A stretch of 64,000 nucleotides of DNA from Achromobacter denitrificans NBRC 15125 (GTDB lineage: Bacteria > Pseudomonadota > Gammaproteobacteria > Burkholderiales > Burkholderiaceae_B), in contig NZ_BCTQ01000013.1 of assembly GCF_001571365.1 (NCBI RefSeq), positions 62,001-126,000 on the forward strand. Reading direction: 5' to 3'. Shown here in pieces: positions 27,022-36,207 of the stretch (position 1 is the first letter of the stretch; every line of letters starts with the position of its first letter). The notes beneath the pieces are model-generated. The model searched no databases, was not told the origin of the DNA, and was given only the letters and a program-made list of their open reading frames with translations. The position numbers were made by a program, and so were the translations under genes.

Positions 27022-28626
27022 ATGTATTCTGTCCTGGCTACCCAATCACCCGCCCCTTCTCGCGGCAAGCGCCCGTTCCTCGCGCTGGCGCTGGCGGCCG
27101 CCCTCGCGTTCGCGGGCACCAGCGCGCAGGCCCAGACGCAAGGCGGCACGCTGCGCGCCATCGTCCAGCCCGAGCCGCCCATTCTCATGCTGGGCCTCAA
27201 TCAGCAGATCCCGACGCAATACGTCGCGGGCAAGATCTACGAAAGCCTGCTGACCTGGACGCCGGCGCTGGAGCCCGCGCCGGGGCTGGCCAAGTCGTGG
27301 TCCATCTCCGACGACGGCAAGGTCTACGTGTTCGAACTGCAATCCGGTGTCAAGTGGCATGACGGCAAGCCCTTCACCGCGGACGACGTCGTGTTCTCCA
27401 TCGACAAGTTCCTGCGCGAGGTGCACCCGCGAGCCCGCGTCATCATCACCCAGTTCGTCGAGTCGGTCACCGCGGTGAATCCCGAGAAGGTGGAGATCCG
27501 CCTCAAGCAGCCCTTCGCCCCGTTCCTGAAGGCATTCGTCAGCGACAACATGCCGATGGTGCCCAAGCACATCTACGACGGCACCGACTACAAGACCAAC
27601 CCTGCCAACCAGACCCCCATCGGAACCGGCCCCTTCAAGCTGAAGGAGTGGAAACGAGGGTCCTACATCATCCTGACCCGCAACCCCGACTACTGGCAGA
27701 AAGGCAAGCCCTACCTGGACGAGATTGTCTTCAGCATCATTCCCGACGCGGCTTCGCGCGCCGTGGCGTTCGAGCGCGGGGATGTGCAGGTGCTGCGCAG
27801 CGGCGATGCCGACAGCGTGGACGTCCGCCGCCTGAAGGGCCTCCCGAACGTGCAGTACACCACCGCCGGCTGGGAAATGTTCTCGCCCCAGGCCTATATG
27901 CAGATGAACCAGCGCAAGCCGCCCTTCGACAACGTGCTGGTGCGGCGCGCGGTGATGGCGGCCGTCAACCGGAAGTTCGTGGTCGACAACATCTTCTTCG
28001 GCCTGGGCAAGGTGGCGACGGGCCCCATTTCCTCGGGCACGCCCTTCTACGACGCCAAGGTAACGCCTTACCAATACGACTTGAAGGCCGCCCGCGCGCT
28101 GATCAAGGAATCCGGCGTGGATCTTTCCAAAACGCCGATCAAGATTCTTTCCTATCCCTACGGAGCGGTATGGGACCGGCTGGGCGAGTACACCCGCCAA
28201 AGCCTGGAGCAGGTCGGCTTCAAGGTCGAGATCGAGCCCGCGGACGCCGGCACGTGGTCCAAGCGCGTCTCCGACTTCGACTTCGACCTGACCTTCAGCT
28301 TCACGTCGCAGTATGGCGACCCGGCGCTGGGCGTTTCCCGCCTTTATCTGGAGCGCAACATCGTCAAGGGCTCCGCCTTCGTCAACAACCAGGGATACAA
28401 GAACCCGGCTGTCGACGCCCTGTGGGACCAGGCCGCGACCTCCACCTCGAACGACGAGCGTCAGAAACTCTACGACGAGATCCAGCGCCAGCTGGTCTCC
28501 GACGTGGCCAACGGCTACCTGTTCGAGATCGAGAACCCCACGCTCTACAGCAATAAGGTCCACAACCTCGTGAAGTCCGCCATCGGCCTGCACGACACCT
28601 TCGCGGACGTGTACCTGGACAAGTAA
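27022..28626 (+). CDS. Dpp/Opp-type ABC transporter substrate-binding protein (SBP family 5)
   Basis: A 534-residue periplasmic receptor of the dipeptide/oligopeptide/nickel family. A signal peptide (RPFLALALAAALAFAGTSAQAQ) is followed by the family-5 pattern ESLLTWTPALEPAPGLAKSWSISDDGKVYVFEL, VKWHDGKPFTADDVVFSIDKF and GTGPFKLKEWKRG. AAGGAAAG precedes the ATG at 27022. It opens the importer part of the cluster: two permeases and a double ATPase follow in order. Given the lactam, carbamoyl and formyl-type hydrolases around it, the ligand could be a modified or cyclic amino-acid derivative rather than a peptide. Confidence 0.92.
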   Translation: MYSVLATQSPAPSRGKRPFLALALAAALAFAGTSAQAQTQGGTLRAIVQPEPPILMLGLNQQIPTQYVAGKIYESLLTWTPALEPAPGLAKSWSISDDGKVYVFELQSGVKWHDGKPFTADDVVFSIDKFLREVHPRARVIITQFVESVTAVNPEKVEIRLKQPFAPFLKAFVSDNMPMVPKHIYDGTDYKTNPANQTPIGTGPFKLKEWKRGSYIILTRNPDYWQKGKPYLDEIVFSIIPDAASRAVAFERGDVQVLRSGDADSVDVRRLKGLPNVQYTTAGWEMFSPQAYMQMNQRKPPFDNVLVRRAVMAAVNRKFVVDNIFFGLGKVATGPISSGTPFYDAKVTPYQYDLKAARALIKESGVDLSKTPIKILSYPYGAVWDRLGEYTRQSLEQVGFKVEIEPADAGTWSKRVSDFDFDLTFSFTSQYGDPALGVSRLYLERNIVKGSAFVNNQGYKNPAVDALWDQAATSTSNDERQKLYDEIQRQLVSDVANGYLFEIENPTLYSNKVHNLVKSAIGLHDTFADVYLDK

Positions 28627-28699
28627 AAACCGGCGACGGGAGCCTGCATCCGCCTCGGGCGCAGGCCCCCGAACGCCAGAACACCGTGGAATCGAACGC

Positions 28700-29686
28700 A
28701 TGCAGAAATTGTCCTTCCTGGTCTCGCGCCTGGGCAAAGCCCTATTCGTCATCCTGGGCGTGGTGATCATCAACTTCATGCTGATCCGCATGGCGCCCGG
28801 CGATCCGGCTGCCGTGCTCGCAGGCGAATCCGGGTCGTCGGATCCCGCCTACGTCGAGCAGTTGCGTCAGCAGTTCGGGCTGGACAAGCCCGTCTACGTC
28901 CAGCTCGCGACCTACCTGAAAGGCGTGGCCCGTTTCGACCTCGGCTATTCGTACCGCGAACGGCTGCCGGTCTTCGACCTGATCATGGACAGGTTGCCCG
29001 CAACGCTCCTGCTGATGGTCTGCGCGTTCGCCTTTGCGCTGTTGTTCGGCGTGCTGTTCGGCATCATCGCTTCCCGCTGCCGCTACCAGGGAAAGCACCC
29101 CTGGGTCGATAGCGCATTGATGACCGCATCCCTGCTGATCTACGCAACGCCGCAGTTCTGGCTGGCGCTTCTTGCAATCATCTTCTTCTCGCTGCAACTC
29201 GGCTGGTTGCCTCCGTTCGGGATGGAGACGGTGGGCAGCGGTCTGGCCGGCTGGGCCAGGATCAAGGACATCGCCACCCATCTCATCCTTCCCACCGTTT
29301 CGCTCGGCTGCTTCTTCATGGCCGTCTACGCCCGCCTGACGCGCGCCTCGATGCTTGAGGTCCTGGGCATGGACTTCATCAAGACGGCGCGCGCCAAGGG
29401 CGTGCCCGTGAACCAGATCATCCGCCACCACGCGCTGCGCAACGCCTTGCTTCCCGTCGTGACCTTCGCCGGGATCCAGCTCGGGCAGATGGCCGGCGGC
29501 GCCGTGCTGACCGAGACCGTCTTCGGCTGGCCCGGCATCGGCCGCCTGATGTTCGATGCCCTGCTGCAGCGCGACTACCAGCTCCTGCTGGGCGTATTCC
29601 TGATCACGTCGACCATGGTCGTCGTGTTCAACCTGCTCACCGATCTGATCTATCGGTTCGTCGACCCGCGCACCCAGGAAAGCTGA
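28700..29686 (+). CDS. ABC transporter permease, DppB type
   Basis: A 328-residue inner-membrane permease with six helices. The N-terminal LGKALFVILGVVIINFMLIRMAPGDPA is the DppB hallmark. The coupling (EAA) loop is EVLGMDFIKTARAKGVPVNQIIRHHALRNALLP, and TVFGWPGIGRLMFDALLQRDYQLLLG is the usual C-terminal signature. It lies 73 bases after the binding-protein gene and 8 bases before the second permease. Together with 29695-30534 it should form the channel of the importer. Confidence 0.93.
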   Translation: MQKLSFLVSRLGKALFVILGVVIINFMLIRMAPGDPAAVLAGESGSSDPAYVEQLRQQFGLDKPVYVQLATYLKGVARFDLGYSYRERLPVFDLIMDRLPATLLLMVCAFAFALLFGVLFGIIASRCRYQGKHPWVDSALMTASLLIYATPQFWLALLAIIFFSLQLGWLPPFGMETVGSGLAGWARIKDIATHLILPTVSLGCFFMAVYARLTRASMLEVLGMDFIKTARAKGVPVNQIIRHHALRNALLPVVTFAGIQLGQMAGGAVLTETVFGWPGIGRLMFDALLQRDYQLLLGVFLITSTMVVVFNLLTDLIYRFVDPRTQES

Positions 29687-29694
29687 GGCACACC

Positions 29695-30534
29695 ATGAAG
29701 AAATTCCTGAACAGATTCCTTGCCAACCGCGGCGCCGCGGCGGGCACTTTCCTGCTGCTGATCGTTATCGCGGTCGGCGCCTCGGCCTCGGTCCTGTACG
29801 AAGAATCGCCCTGGATGATGGTGGCCCAGCCGCTCATCAAGCCGTTCACGGACCCTGCCTACCTTCTGGGCACGGACATGCTGGGCCGCGACATCGCCGC
29901 GGGCCTGGCGTACGGCGCCCGCGTCTCCCTCATGATCGGCGTCATCTCGACCCTGGTGGCGGTTTTCGTCGGCATCCTGGTGGGCGCGCTCGCCGGGTAC
30001 TACGGCAAATGGGTGGACGACGCCCTGATGCGCGCGACTGAGTTCTTCCAGACGGTGCCGCAGCTGGCGATGGCCATGGTGCTGGTGGCGATATTCAAGC
30101 CGTCCCTGTACTCCATCGTCGGGGCGATCGCGATGGTTTCCTGGCCGCCCGTCGCCCGCCTGGTCCGCGCCGAATTCATGACCTTGAAAACGCGCGAATT
30201 CGTGCAGGCGGCCGTCGTGATCGGCCAGCGCCCCAGCCGCATCATCCTGACCCAGATCCTGCCCAACACCGCCTCGCCCATCATCGTGACCGCATCGCTC
30301 ATGACCGCCACCGCGATCCTGACCGAGTCGGCGCTGTCATTCCTTGGGCTGGGCGACCGCAACCTCATGAGCTGGGGCTACATGATCGGCGCCGCGCGGA
30401 CGATGCTGCGCGAATCGCAGTGGATGAGCCTGTGGCCCGGGCTGGCGATCATGCTGACCGTGCTGGCCATCAATCTGATCGGCGAGGGCCTGAACGACGC
30501 TCTCAACCCGCAACTTCGCAAGCGTGGAGCCTGA
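29695..30534 (+). CDS. ABC transporter permease, DppC type
   Basis: A 279-residue partner permease. Typical features are the LGTDMLGRDIAAGLAYGARVSLMIG motif, the EAA loop RAEFMTLKTREFVQAAVVIGQRPSRIILTQILPN and the LTESALSFLGLGDRNLMSWGYMI signature. Five to six membrane helices are visible. It is closely packed between the DppB-type gene and the ATPase gene, whose start lies within a few bases of this stop. It lacks the long N-terminal cytoplasmic extension some DppC proteins have, which is normal for shorter family members. Confidence 0.93.
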   Translation: MKKFLNRFLANRGAAAGTFLLLIVIAVGASASVLYEESPWMMVAQPLIKPFTDPAYLLGTDMLGRDIAAGLAYGARVSLMIGVISTLVAVFVGILVGALAGYYGKWVDDALMRATEFFQTVPQLAMAMVLVAIFKPSLYSIVGAIAMVSWPPVARLVRAEFMTLKTREFVQAAVVIGQRPSRIILTQILPNTASPIIVTASLMTATAILTESALSFLGLGDRNLMSWGYMIGAARTMLRESQWMSLWPGLAIMLTVLAINLIGEGLNDALNPQLRKRGA

Positions 30535-30538
30535 CCCC

Positions 30539-32233
30539 GTGACCAAGCAGACCTTGCCCCCCTCCGATCCGCCGCTGCTCTCCATCAGGAACCTGAGCAT
30601 CGCCCTCCCCTCAGGCGGCGACCGCCCCTACGCCGTCCAGGATATTTCCTACGACATTCGCGCCGGCGAGATCCTGTGCATCGTGGGAGAGTCCGGCTCC
30701 GGCAAGTCCATGAGCGCCAACGCCATCATGGGCCTGCTTCCCCACTATCTCCGTCCGGAAGGCGGGCAGATCCTGCTTGGCGGCCGCGACCTGCTGACGC
30801 TGGACGAAGACGTTTTGCGCGGCATGCGCGGGCGCGAAATGGCCATGATCTTCCAGGAACCGCTGTCGGCGCTGAACCCCTTGCTGACCGTCGGCGAACA
30901 GATCGCGGAAGTCATGCGCGTCCACAATGCCTACCCGGGAGAAGCCAGGGAAAAGCGCGTGCTGGAACTGCTGGAACTGGTCGGGCTGCCCGACCCCGCC
31001 GCGATCCGCCACGCCTGGCCCTTCCGGCTGTCGGGGGGCCAGCGCCAACGCGTCATGATCGCGATGGCGCTGGCGCTCGAACCCAAACTGCTTATCGCCG
31101 ACGAACCCACGACTGCGCTGGACGTCACCACGCAAGCCCAGATTCTTGCCCTGATCGCCCGCATCCAGCGGGACAAGGGCATGGGCGTGATGTTCGTCAC
31201 CCACGATTTCGGCGTGGTCGCGGAGATCGCCGACAGGGTCGCCGTCATGGAGAAAGGCATACTCGTCGAGCAGGGCCCCGCCGAACAGGTCCTGAATCGG
31301 CCGCAGCATCCCTATACGCGCCGGCTCATCGGCGCCGTCCCGCGGCACCGCGCGTCGCCCTCGACGCGGGCCACGCCCGCTGGCGGCCCGGTGCTGCAGG
31401 TCGAAAACCTGCACAAGACCTATGCCGTCGGCGGAGGGCTGTTCCGCAAAGGCCGCGTCGTCCATGCCGTCAACGATGTGAGCTTCACGGTCAAGCGCGG
31501 CGAAACGCTGGGCATCGTCGGCGAATCCGGCTCGGGCAAGTCCACCATCGGAAAATGCCTGCTCAAGCTCCTGGACATCGACGGCGGCCAGATGCTCTTC
31601 GACGGCCAGGACATCGCGCCGATGTCGGAAGCCCAGTTCCGCCCGAAGCGGCGAAACATCCAGATGATCTTCCAGGATCCGTTCGCCTCGCTGAATCCGC
31701 GCCAAACGGTGGGCCGGATCCTCTGCGACGGCCCGCTCGCCAGCGGCGTTTCCCGCCAACAGGCGGAAAAGCGGGCTCGCGAACTGCTGCAACTGGTGGA
31801 GCTGGATCCCTCCGCCTTCGACCGTTACCCCGGAGAGTTCTCCGGCGGCCAGCGCCAGCGCGTCGGCATCGCGCGCGCGCTGGCCATGGAACCGCGGCTG
31901 ATCGTGGCCGACGAATCGGTCTCGGCGCTGGACGTGTCGGTACAGGCGCAGGTGCTGAAGCTGCTCCACGACGTCCAGCAACGGTTGCAGCTGGCGCTGA
32001 TTTTCATCACCCACGACCTGCGCGTGGCGGCGCAGATATGCGATCACCTGCTGGTCATGCATCGCGGCCGGGTGGTCGAACAAGGCCCGCCCGCGCAGAT
32101 TTTCGATGACCCCCAGGACGCCTACACGCGGCAACTCATCGCCGCCATGCCCGGACGAGGCTGGGATCCCGCCGCCGCGATCCAGCATTCCGAATCCCTG
32201 AACGACGCGGCCCTGGCCCCCCACGCCTCATGA
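30539..32233 (+). CDS. Fused double ATPase of a Dpp/Opp-type ABC importer (DppD-DppF)
   Basis: A protein of about 564 residues with two complete ABC ATPase domains. The first has Walker A GESGSGKS, signature LSGGQRQRV and Walker [13 protein letters not shown]; the second has [18 protein letters not shown] and [12 protein letters not shown]. Each is followed by the oligopeptide-permease C-terminal extension ([26 protein letters not shown]). It supplies ATP hydrolysis for the two permeases upstream. I prefer the GTG at 30539 because GGAG lies nine bases before it; a GTG at 30524 that overlaps the permease stop is the alternative. Its own stop overlaps the next gene as ATGA. Confidence 0.92.
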   Translation: MTKQTLPPSDPPLLSIRNLSIALPSGGDRPYAVQDISYDIRAGEILCIVGESGSGKSMSANAIMGLLPHYLRPEGGQILLGGRDLLTLDEDVLRGMRGREMAMIFQEPLSALNPLLTVGEQIAEVMRVHNAYPGEAREKRVLELLELVGLPDPAAIRHAWPFRLSGGQRQRVMIAMALALEPKLLIADEPTTALDVTTQAQILALIARIQRDKGMGVMFVTHDFGVVAEIADRVAVMEKGILVEQGPAEQVLNRPQHPYTRRLIGAVPRHRASPSTRATPAGGPVLQVENLHKTYAVGGGLFRKGRVVHAVNDVSFTVKRGETLGIVGESGSGKSTIGKCLLKLLDIDGGQMLFDGQDIAPMSEAQFRPKRRNIQMIFQDPFASLNPRQTVGRILCDGPLASGVSRQQAEKRARELLQLVELDPSAFDRYPGEFSGGQRQRVGIARALAMEPRLIVADESVSALDVSVQAQVLKLLHDVQQRLQLALIFITHDLRVAAQICDHLLVMHRGRVVEQGPPAQIFDDPQDAYTRQLIAAMPGRGWDPAAAIQHSESLNDAALAPHAS

Positions 32234-33516
32234 TAGAACCCGACCTGGCCCTGGCCGCTAGCCTGTTCGAACAACTGCACGCATCGAGCTTCGACGGCGT
32301 GGGCATCACGCGAGACACTTACGGCGCCGGCGAACAACGCGCCCACGCCCTGATGGCCGACAACGCCCGGCGCCTGGGCCTGGAAGTGCGCGTCGACGCG
32401 GCCCTCAACCTGTACCTGACGCTGCCGGGACGCCACCGGGAAAAACCGGTGGTGATGACCGGTTCCCACCTGGACTCCGTTCCCCGGGGCGGAAACTACG
32501 ACGGCGCGGCGGGCGTCGTCGCGGGCCTGGCAGTGCTCGCGGGATGGATCCGCGAAGGCGCCCAGCCGGACCGCGACGTCACGGTCATGGGGATACGGGC
32601 CGAGGAAAGCGCCTGGTTCCCCGTCTCCTACATCGGCAGCACGTCCGCGTTCGGCCTGCTGAGTCCCCAGGCCCTGTCCAGCCGCCGCGCCGATACGGGC
32701 CGGACCCTGGCGGAGCACATCGGCGGACTTGGCGGCCGGCCCGAGGCGCTTGCCCGGGGGGAGGCCGAGTTGCGCCCGGAGTCCATCGACTGCTTTGTCG
32801 AACTGCATATCGAGCAGGGACCGGTCCTGGAAGGAGGCGGCCACGCCCTCGGCGTGGTGACCGGCATCTGCGGCAGCCATCGCTACCGGCAAGCGCAGAT
32901 CAAGGGCAGGTACGCGCACTCGGGCGCCACGCCACGCACCCACCGCCAGGACGCCGTGGTGGCGCTGGCCGCCTTGATCGAGCGCCTGCAGCGCGAATGG
33001 CGCGGCCTGGAGGCCGGCGGGCACGAACTTACCCTCACCTTCGGCCAGGTGAACACAGACCCTATGCAGGCCGATTTCAGCAAAGTGCCCGGGCAGGTGA
33101 GTTTCTGCGTCGACATTCGCTCGCGCAGCGTCGACACCTTGCGCCTGCTGGATTCGCTGCTGCTGGCGGCGGCGGGCGAATTGGAAGCCTCCCATGGCGT
33201 GCGCTTCGATTGGGGCCCCGTCTCGGGCAGCCAGCCCGCGGTCATGGACGAACCCCTGCAGCACGCGCTGCGCGGCGCCGCAGTGGCAGCGGGCGTGCAG
33301 CCCCGCCAGCTTCCCAGCGGCGCGGGGCACGACGCCGCGACCTTCTCGAACCGGGGCGTTCCCACCGCCATGCTGTTCGTGCGCAACGCGAATGGAAGCC
33401 ACAACCCCGAGGAGGCCATGGCCATGGACGACTTTGCCGCGGGCGTCCGATGCCTGGGCCAGGTGCTTGCCATGCGCGCCGGACTGGCCGAACCACAAGA
33501 CCCCGCCCCTATTTGA
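32230..33516 (+). CDS. Hydantoinase/carbamoylase-family amidase (M20 Zn hydrolase)
   Basis: A 428-residue di-zinc amidase of the group containing allantoate amidohydrolase, beta-ureidopropionase and L-N-carbamoylase. Metal-ligand motifs are seen at GSHLDSV (His80), GNYDGAAG (Asp91), RAEESAWFP (Glu125/126), HIEQGPVLE and, at the end, GSHNPEE. The family dimer-domain motif GRYAHSGATPRTHRQDAV and the substrate-binding SGAGHDAATF are present. It would remove a carbamoyl or similar N-acyl group from an amino acid. It is translationally coupled (ATGA) to the importer ATPase, which suggests that uptake and hydrolysis go together. Confidence 0.9.
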   Translation: MIEPDLALAASLFEQLHASSFDGVGITRDTYGAGEQRAHALMADNARRLGLEVRVDAALNLYLTLPGRHREKPVVMTGSHLDSVPRGGNYDGAAGVVAGLAVLAGWIREGAQPDRDVTVMGIRAEESAWFPVSYIGSTSAFGLLSPQALSSRRADTGRTLAEHIGGLGGRPEALARGEAELRPESIDCFVELHIEQGPVLEGGGHALGVVTGICGSHRYRQAQIKGRYAHSGATPRTHRQDAVVALAALIERLQREWRGLEAGGHELTLTFGQVNTDPMQADFSKVPGQVSFCVDIRSRSVDTLRLLDSLLLAAAGELEASHGVRFDWGPVSGSQPAVMDEPLQHALRGAAVAAGVQPRQLPSGAGHDAATFSNRGVPTAMLFVRNANGSHNPEEAMAMDDFAAGVRCLGQVLAMRAGLAEPQDPAPI

Positions 33517-33528
33517 GGACCTTTCATC

Positions 33529-34533
33529 ATGCCGATTTGCGTCATCGCGCAACCCATCCACCCCATCGGCGCGCAGATTCTGCGCGAGGCCGGCGTGGAG
33601 GTGCGCCAATCTCCCGGGCCCGGCCTGGATTCCCTGCGCGAGGTCATCGCCGAGGCCGATGCGGTCATCGTCCGCGACAGCCTGCCCGCCACGCTCATGG
33701 ACGCGGCGCCGCGCCTGCGCGTCATCGCCAACCACGGCACTGGCACGGACAAGATCGACGTCGCCCATGCGGAGTCGAAAGGCATACCCGTCGTTTTCAC
33801 CCCCGATGCGAACGTGCGCTCGGTCGCGGAGCATGCGCTGATGCTGATGCTTGCCACCGCCCGCCAGGCGGCGCAGGCCGATGCCGCGACGCGCAAGGGC
33901 CACTGGCGTTTCAAGTATGAACAGCCCATGTTCTCGCTCTGCGGGAAAACGCTGGGCATCGTGGGCTGGGGCCGCACCGGCCGCCTGCTCTGCGACATGG
34001 CCGCGCGGGCGCTGGACATGCGCGTCGTCGTCTGGTCGCCCAGCCTGCCCGCCGACGGCTTGCCGTCGTCCGGCGCCACCCGCGTCGACACGCTGCATGA
34101 ACTGCTGCGGACGTCGGACGTCGTGTCGTTGCATCGGCCATTGCGCGGCGACACCCGGCACACGCTGGACAAGGCGGCGCTGGCGCAGATGAAACCCGGC
34201 GCCATCGTCATCAACACGTCCCGGGGCGGGCTCATCGACGAATCGGCCCTGGCGGACGCCCTGCGCGAGGGGCGCATCTACGGCGCCGGGCTGGACGTCT
34301 TCGAAACGGAGCCGCTGCCTGCGGGCTCGATGATAGCGGGGCTTCCCAACGTGGTGCTCACCCCCCACGTTGCCGGCTCCACCCAGGAAGCCCTGGAGGC
34401 CACTGCCCGCCAATGCGCCGAACAAATCCTTGCCGTGCTGGCCGGCCGGCAGCCGCCCCACCTCGTCCATCCGCAGGCCTGGGAGCGCCGCCGCCAGCCT
34501 GTCCCTTCCACGCTTGCCGAGCGCCTGCCATGA
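33529..34533 (+). CDS. D-isomer-specific 2-hydroxyacid dehydrogenase
   Basis: A 334-residue NAD(P)-dependent dehydrogenase that would interconvert a 2-oxo acid and a D-2-hydroxy acid. The Rossmann motif is GIVGWGRTGR with later VVVWSP. The catalytic set is complete: Arg in NTSRGGLIDE, Glu in DVFETEPLP and His in VLTPHVAGST. It sits 12 bases after the amidase gene and overlaps the next gene as ATGA. In this cluster it may reduce the oxo acid left after transamination. Whether NADH or NADPH is used cannot be read with confidence. Confidence 0.9.
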   Translation: MPICVIAQPIHPIGAQILREAGVEVRQSPGPGLDSLREVIAEADAVIVRDSLPATLMDAAPRLRVIANHGTGTDKIDVAHAESKGIPVVFTPDANVRSVAEHALMLMLATARQAAQADAATRKGHWRFKYEQPMFSLCGKTLGIVGWGRTGRLLCDMAARALDMRVVVWSPSLPADGLPSSGATRVDTLHELLRTSDVVSLHRPLRGDTRHTLDKAALAQMKPGAIVINTSRGGLIDESALADALREGRIYGAGLDVFETEPLPAGSMIAGLPNVVLTPHVAGSTQEALEATARQCAEQILAVLAGRQPPHLVHPQAWERRRQPVPSTLAERLP

Positions 34534-35333
34534 CTCCCCCCATCGTCAGCCTGACCCAGGGCCATCTGCCCCTGCTCATTTCCATTCCCCACGGCGGCGA
34601 ATGCCTGCCCGAGCCGTTCATGCGCCGCATGACGCCGGCCGCGCGCAAGATCGCGGACACCGACTGGCACCTCTCGCGGCTCTACGATTTCGCTCGCGCG
34701 ATGGGCGCTTCCGTGCTGCAGGCCAACTACTCGCGCTACATCATCGACGTCAACCGGCCGGCCGACGGCGCAAGCCTTTACCCCGGAACCACCACCACGG
34801 GCTTGTGCCCGACCGAGAGCTTTATCGGCGAAGCCCTGTACCGCGACGACGCCGCGCCCCCAGACGCGGACGAGACCGCGCAGCGCGTCGCCCTGTACTG
34901 GCAGCCCTACCACGACGCCTTGCGGCAGGAGTTATCGCGCTTGCGGGAAAAGCACACCCACGTGCTGCTCTGGGAAGCGCATTCGATCGCCAACGAACTG
35001 CCCCGCCTTTTCGAAGGGCGGCTGCCGGATCTGAACATCGGCACCTTCGACGGCGCCGCATGCGCGCCCTCGCTGCGCGAGGCCGCCATCGCGGCGGCAA
35101 GCGCCGGTCCGTTCAGCTGGGTGATCGACGCCCGCTTCAAGGGAGGCCACATTACGCGCCACTATGGCCGCCCCCATGCCGGCGTGCACGCCGTGCAACT
35201 CGAAATGGCGCGCTGCCTCTACATGGACGAAGGGGAACCTTTCCCCTATCGCGAGGACCGGGCGGCCGCGGTGCTTCCCACCGTGGAGAGCATGGTCAGG
35301 AACACCTTGCGAGCGTTGGAGGCCCTGCAATGA
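34530..35333 (+). CDS. N-formylglutamate amidohydrolase family protein (HutG-like)
   Basis: A 267-residue zinc hydrolase of the N-formylglutamate deformylase family. It shows SIPHGGECLPE, DTDWHLSRLYDFA, NRPADGASLYPG and the active-site stretch WEAHSIANELPRLFEGRLPDLNIGTFDG; GGHITRHYGRP is also typical. The usual substrate is N-formyl-L-glutamate from histidine breakdown, but no other hut gene is present here, so it may act on another N-acyl or ring-opened amino acid made by the pxp proteins or the amidase. Its ATG overlaps the previous stop. Confidence 0.88.
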   Translation: MTPPIVSLTQGHLPLLISIPHGGECLPEPFMRRMTPAARKIADTDWHLSRLYDFARAMGASVLQANYSRYIIDVNRPADGASLYPGTTTTGLCPTESFIGEALYRDDAAPPDADETAQRVALYWQPYHDALRQELSRLREKHTHVLLWEAHSIANELPRLFEGRLPDLNIGTFDGAACAPSLREAAIAAASAGPFSWVIDARFKGGHITRHYGRPHAGVHAVQLEMARCLYMDEGEPFPYREDRAAAVLPTVESMVRNTLRALEALQ

Positions 35334-35346
35334 ATGGACGACAGCC

Positions 35347-35742
35347 ATGATAGATCTCTCCGATATCCGCGCGTACGCGCGCAGGCTCCACCTGCGCGGG
35401 GTCGAATCGATGGAGATCCAGGAAGGAAACCGCCTGATCAGCATCCGCGTCGACAGCCCGATGCCCGCGAGCCAGGCGCCCGCGCCGGAGGCGGCGTCCA
35501 TCACCGTCCGCAGCGCGACGCTGGGCCGCTTGCGGCGCTCCCATGACGAGAGCTTGCCGGTCCGGATCGAACCCGGCGACGAGGTAGCCAAGGACCAATT
35601 GCTTGCATTGGTGGCGCTGGACGAAAGCCTGACGGCCGTGCTCGCGCCCGCGGATGGCGTGATAGACGCCGTACTCGCCGCCGACGATCAGATAGTGGAC
35701 TACGGCATGCCCCTTTTTCAACTCAAGCCGACGCAACGCTGA
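35347..35742 (+). CDS. Biotinyl-domain-like protein lacking the biotin lysine
   Basis: A 131-residue protein with the same plan as the biotin carrier encoded next to it: a small N-terminal domain (MIDLSDIRAYARRLHLRGVESMEIQEGNRLISIRV), a Pro/Ala linker and a lipoyl/biotinyl barrel from about residue 52. Where a carrier has EAMKM, this protein reads ALDES, with Glu93 replacing the biotinylated lysine. The rest of the hairpin (LTAVLAPADGVID) is kept. It cannot be biotinylated in the usual way; a structural or docking role in a multi-subunit complex is a reasonable inference. It lies 4 bases before the carrier gene. Confidence 0.75.
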   Translation: MIDLSDIRAYARRLHLRGVESMEIQEGNRLISIRVDSPMPASQAPAPEAASITVRSATLGRLRRSHDESLPVRIEPGDEVAKDQLLALVALDESLTAVLAPADGVIDAVLAADDQIVDYGMPLFQLKPTQR

Positions 35743-35745
35743 GCC

Positions 35746-36207
35746 ATGACCCAGAAAACCCAGTTGATCCTGGACATGATCGATCTCGTCGCCGAAGAGC
35801 GCATCGCGGAACTTTGCGTCAGCGAAGCGGCGTTCAGCATCCGCGTGCGCCGGAAAGCTGGCGGCGAGTCCTCCGCTTCGGCCTCCAGCGCCTCGCCCCT
35901 TGCCGGCGCCCCGCCAGCCGAAATGCCGGACACCGCCGGAGCGCCAGCCGCTCATACGGTTGCCGCCCCGATGGCGGGCACCTTCTACCGGGCTTCCCGC
36001 CCGGGCGGAGAGCCGCTGGCGCGCGAGGGAAGCTGGGCGCCGGCCGGTTCGCCCTTGTGCGTTATCGAAGCCATGAAGATGCTGACCGAGGTTGGCGCCG
36101 GACAAGACGGAACGATCTCCCGGGTGCTCTGCGAGGACGGGCAGATGGTCGAGCAGGGACAGGCGTTGTTCATCATCGAACCGGGCGAGGCCGCGCATGT
36201 TTCATAA
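35746..36207 (+). CDS. Biotin carboxyl carrier protein (AccB-like)
   Basis: A 153-residue biotin carrier. The N-terminal helix-rich part ([30 protein letters not shown]) resembles AccB, then comes a Ser/Ala/Pro linker (about residues 40-70) and the biotinyl domain [20 protein letters not shown] with [12 protein letters not shown]; Lys111 is the biotinylation site. It overlaps the biotin carboxylase gene by 11 bases. In this cluster it is unlikely to be the housekeeping fatty-acid carrier; it more probably serves a dedicated carboxylase with the PxpBC carboxyltransferase-like proteins. Confidence 0.88.
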   Translation: MTQKTQLILDMIDLVAEERIAELCVSEAAFSIRVRRKAGGESSASASSASPLAGAPPAEMPDTAGAPAAHTVAAPMAGTFYRASRPGGEPLAREGSWAPAGSPLCVIEAMKMLTEVGAGQDGTISRVLCEDGQMVEQGQALFIIEPGEAAHVS

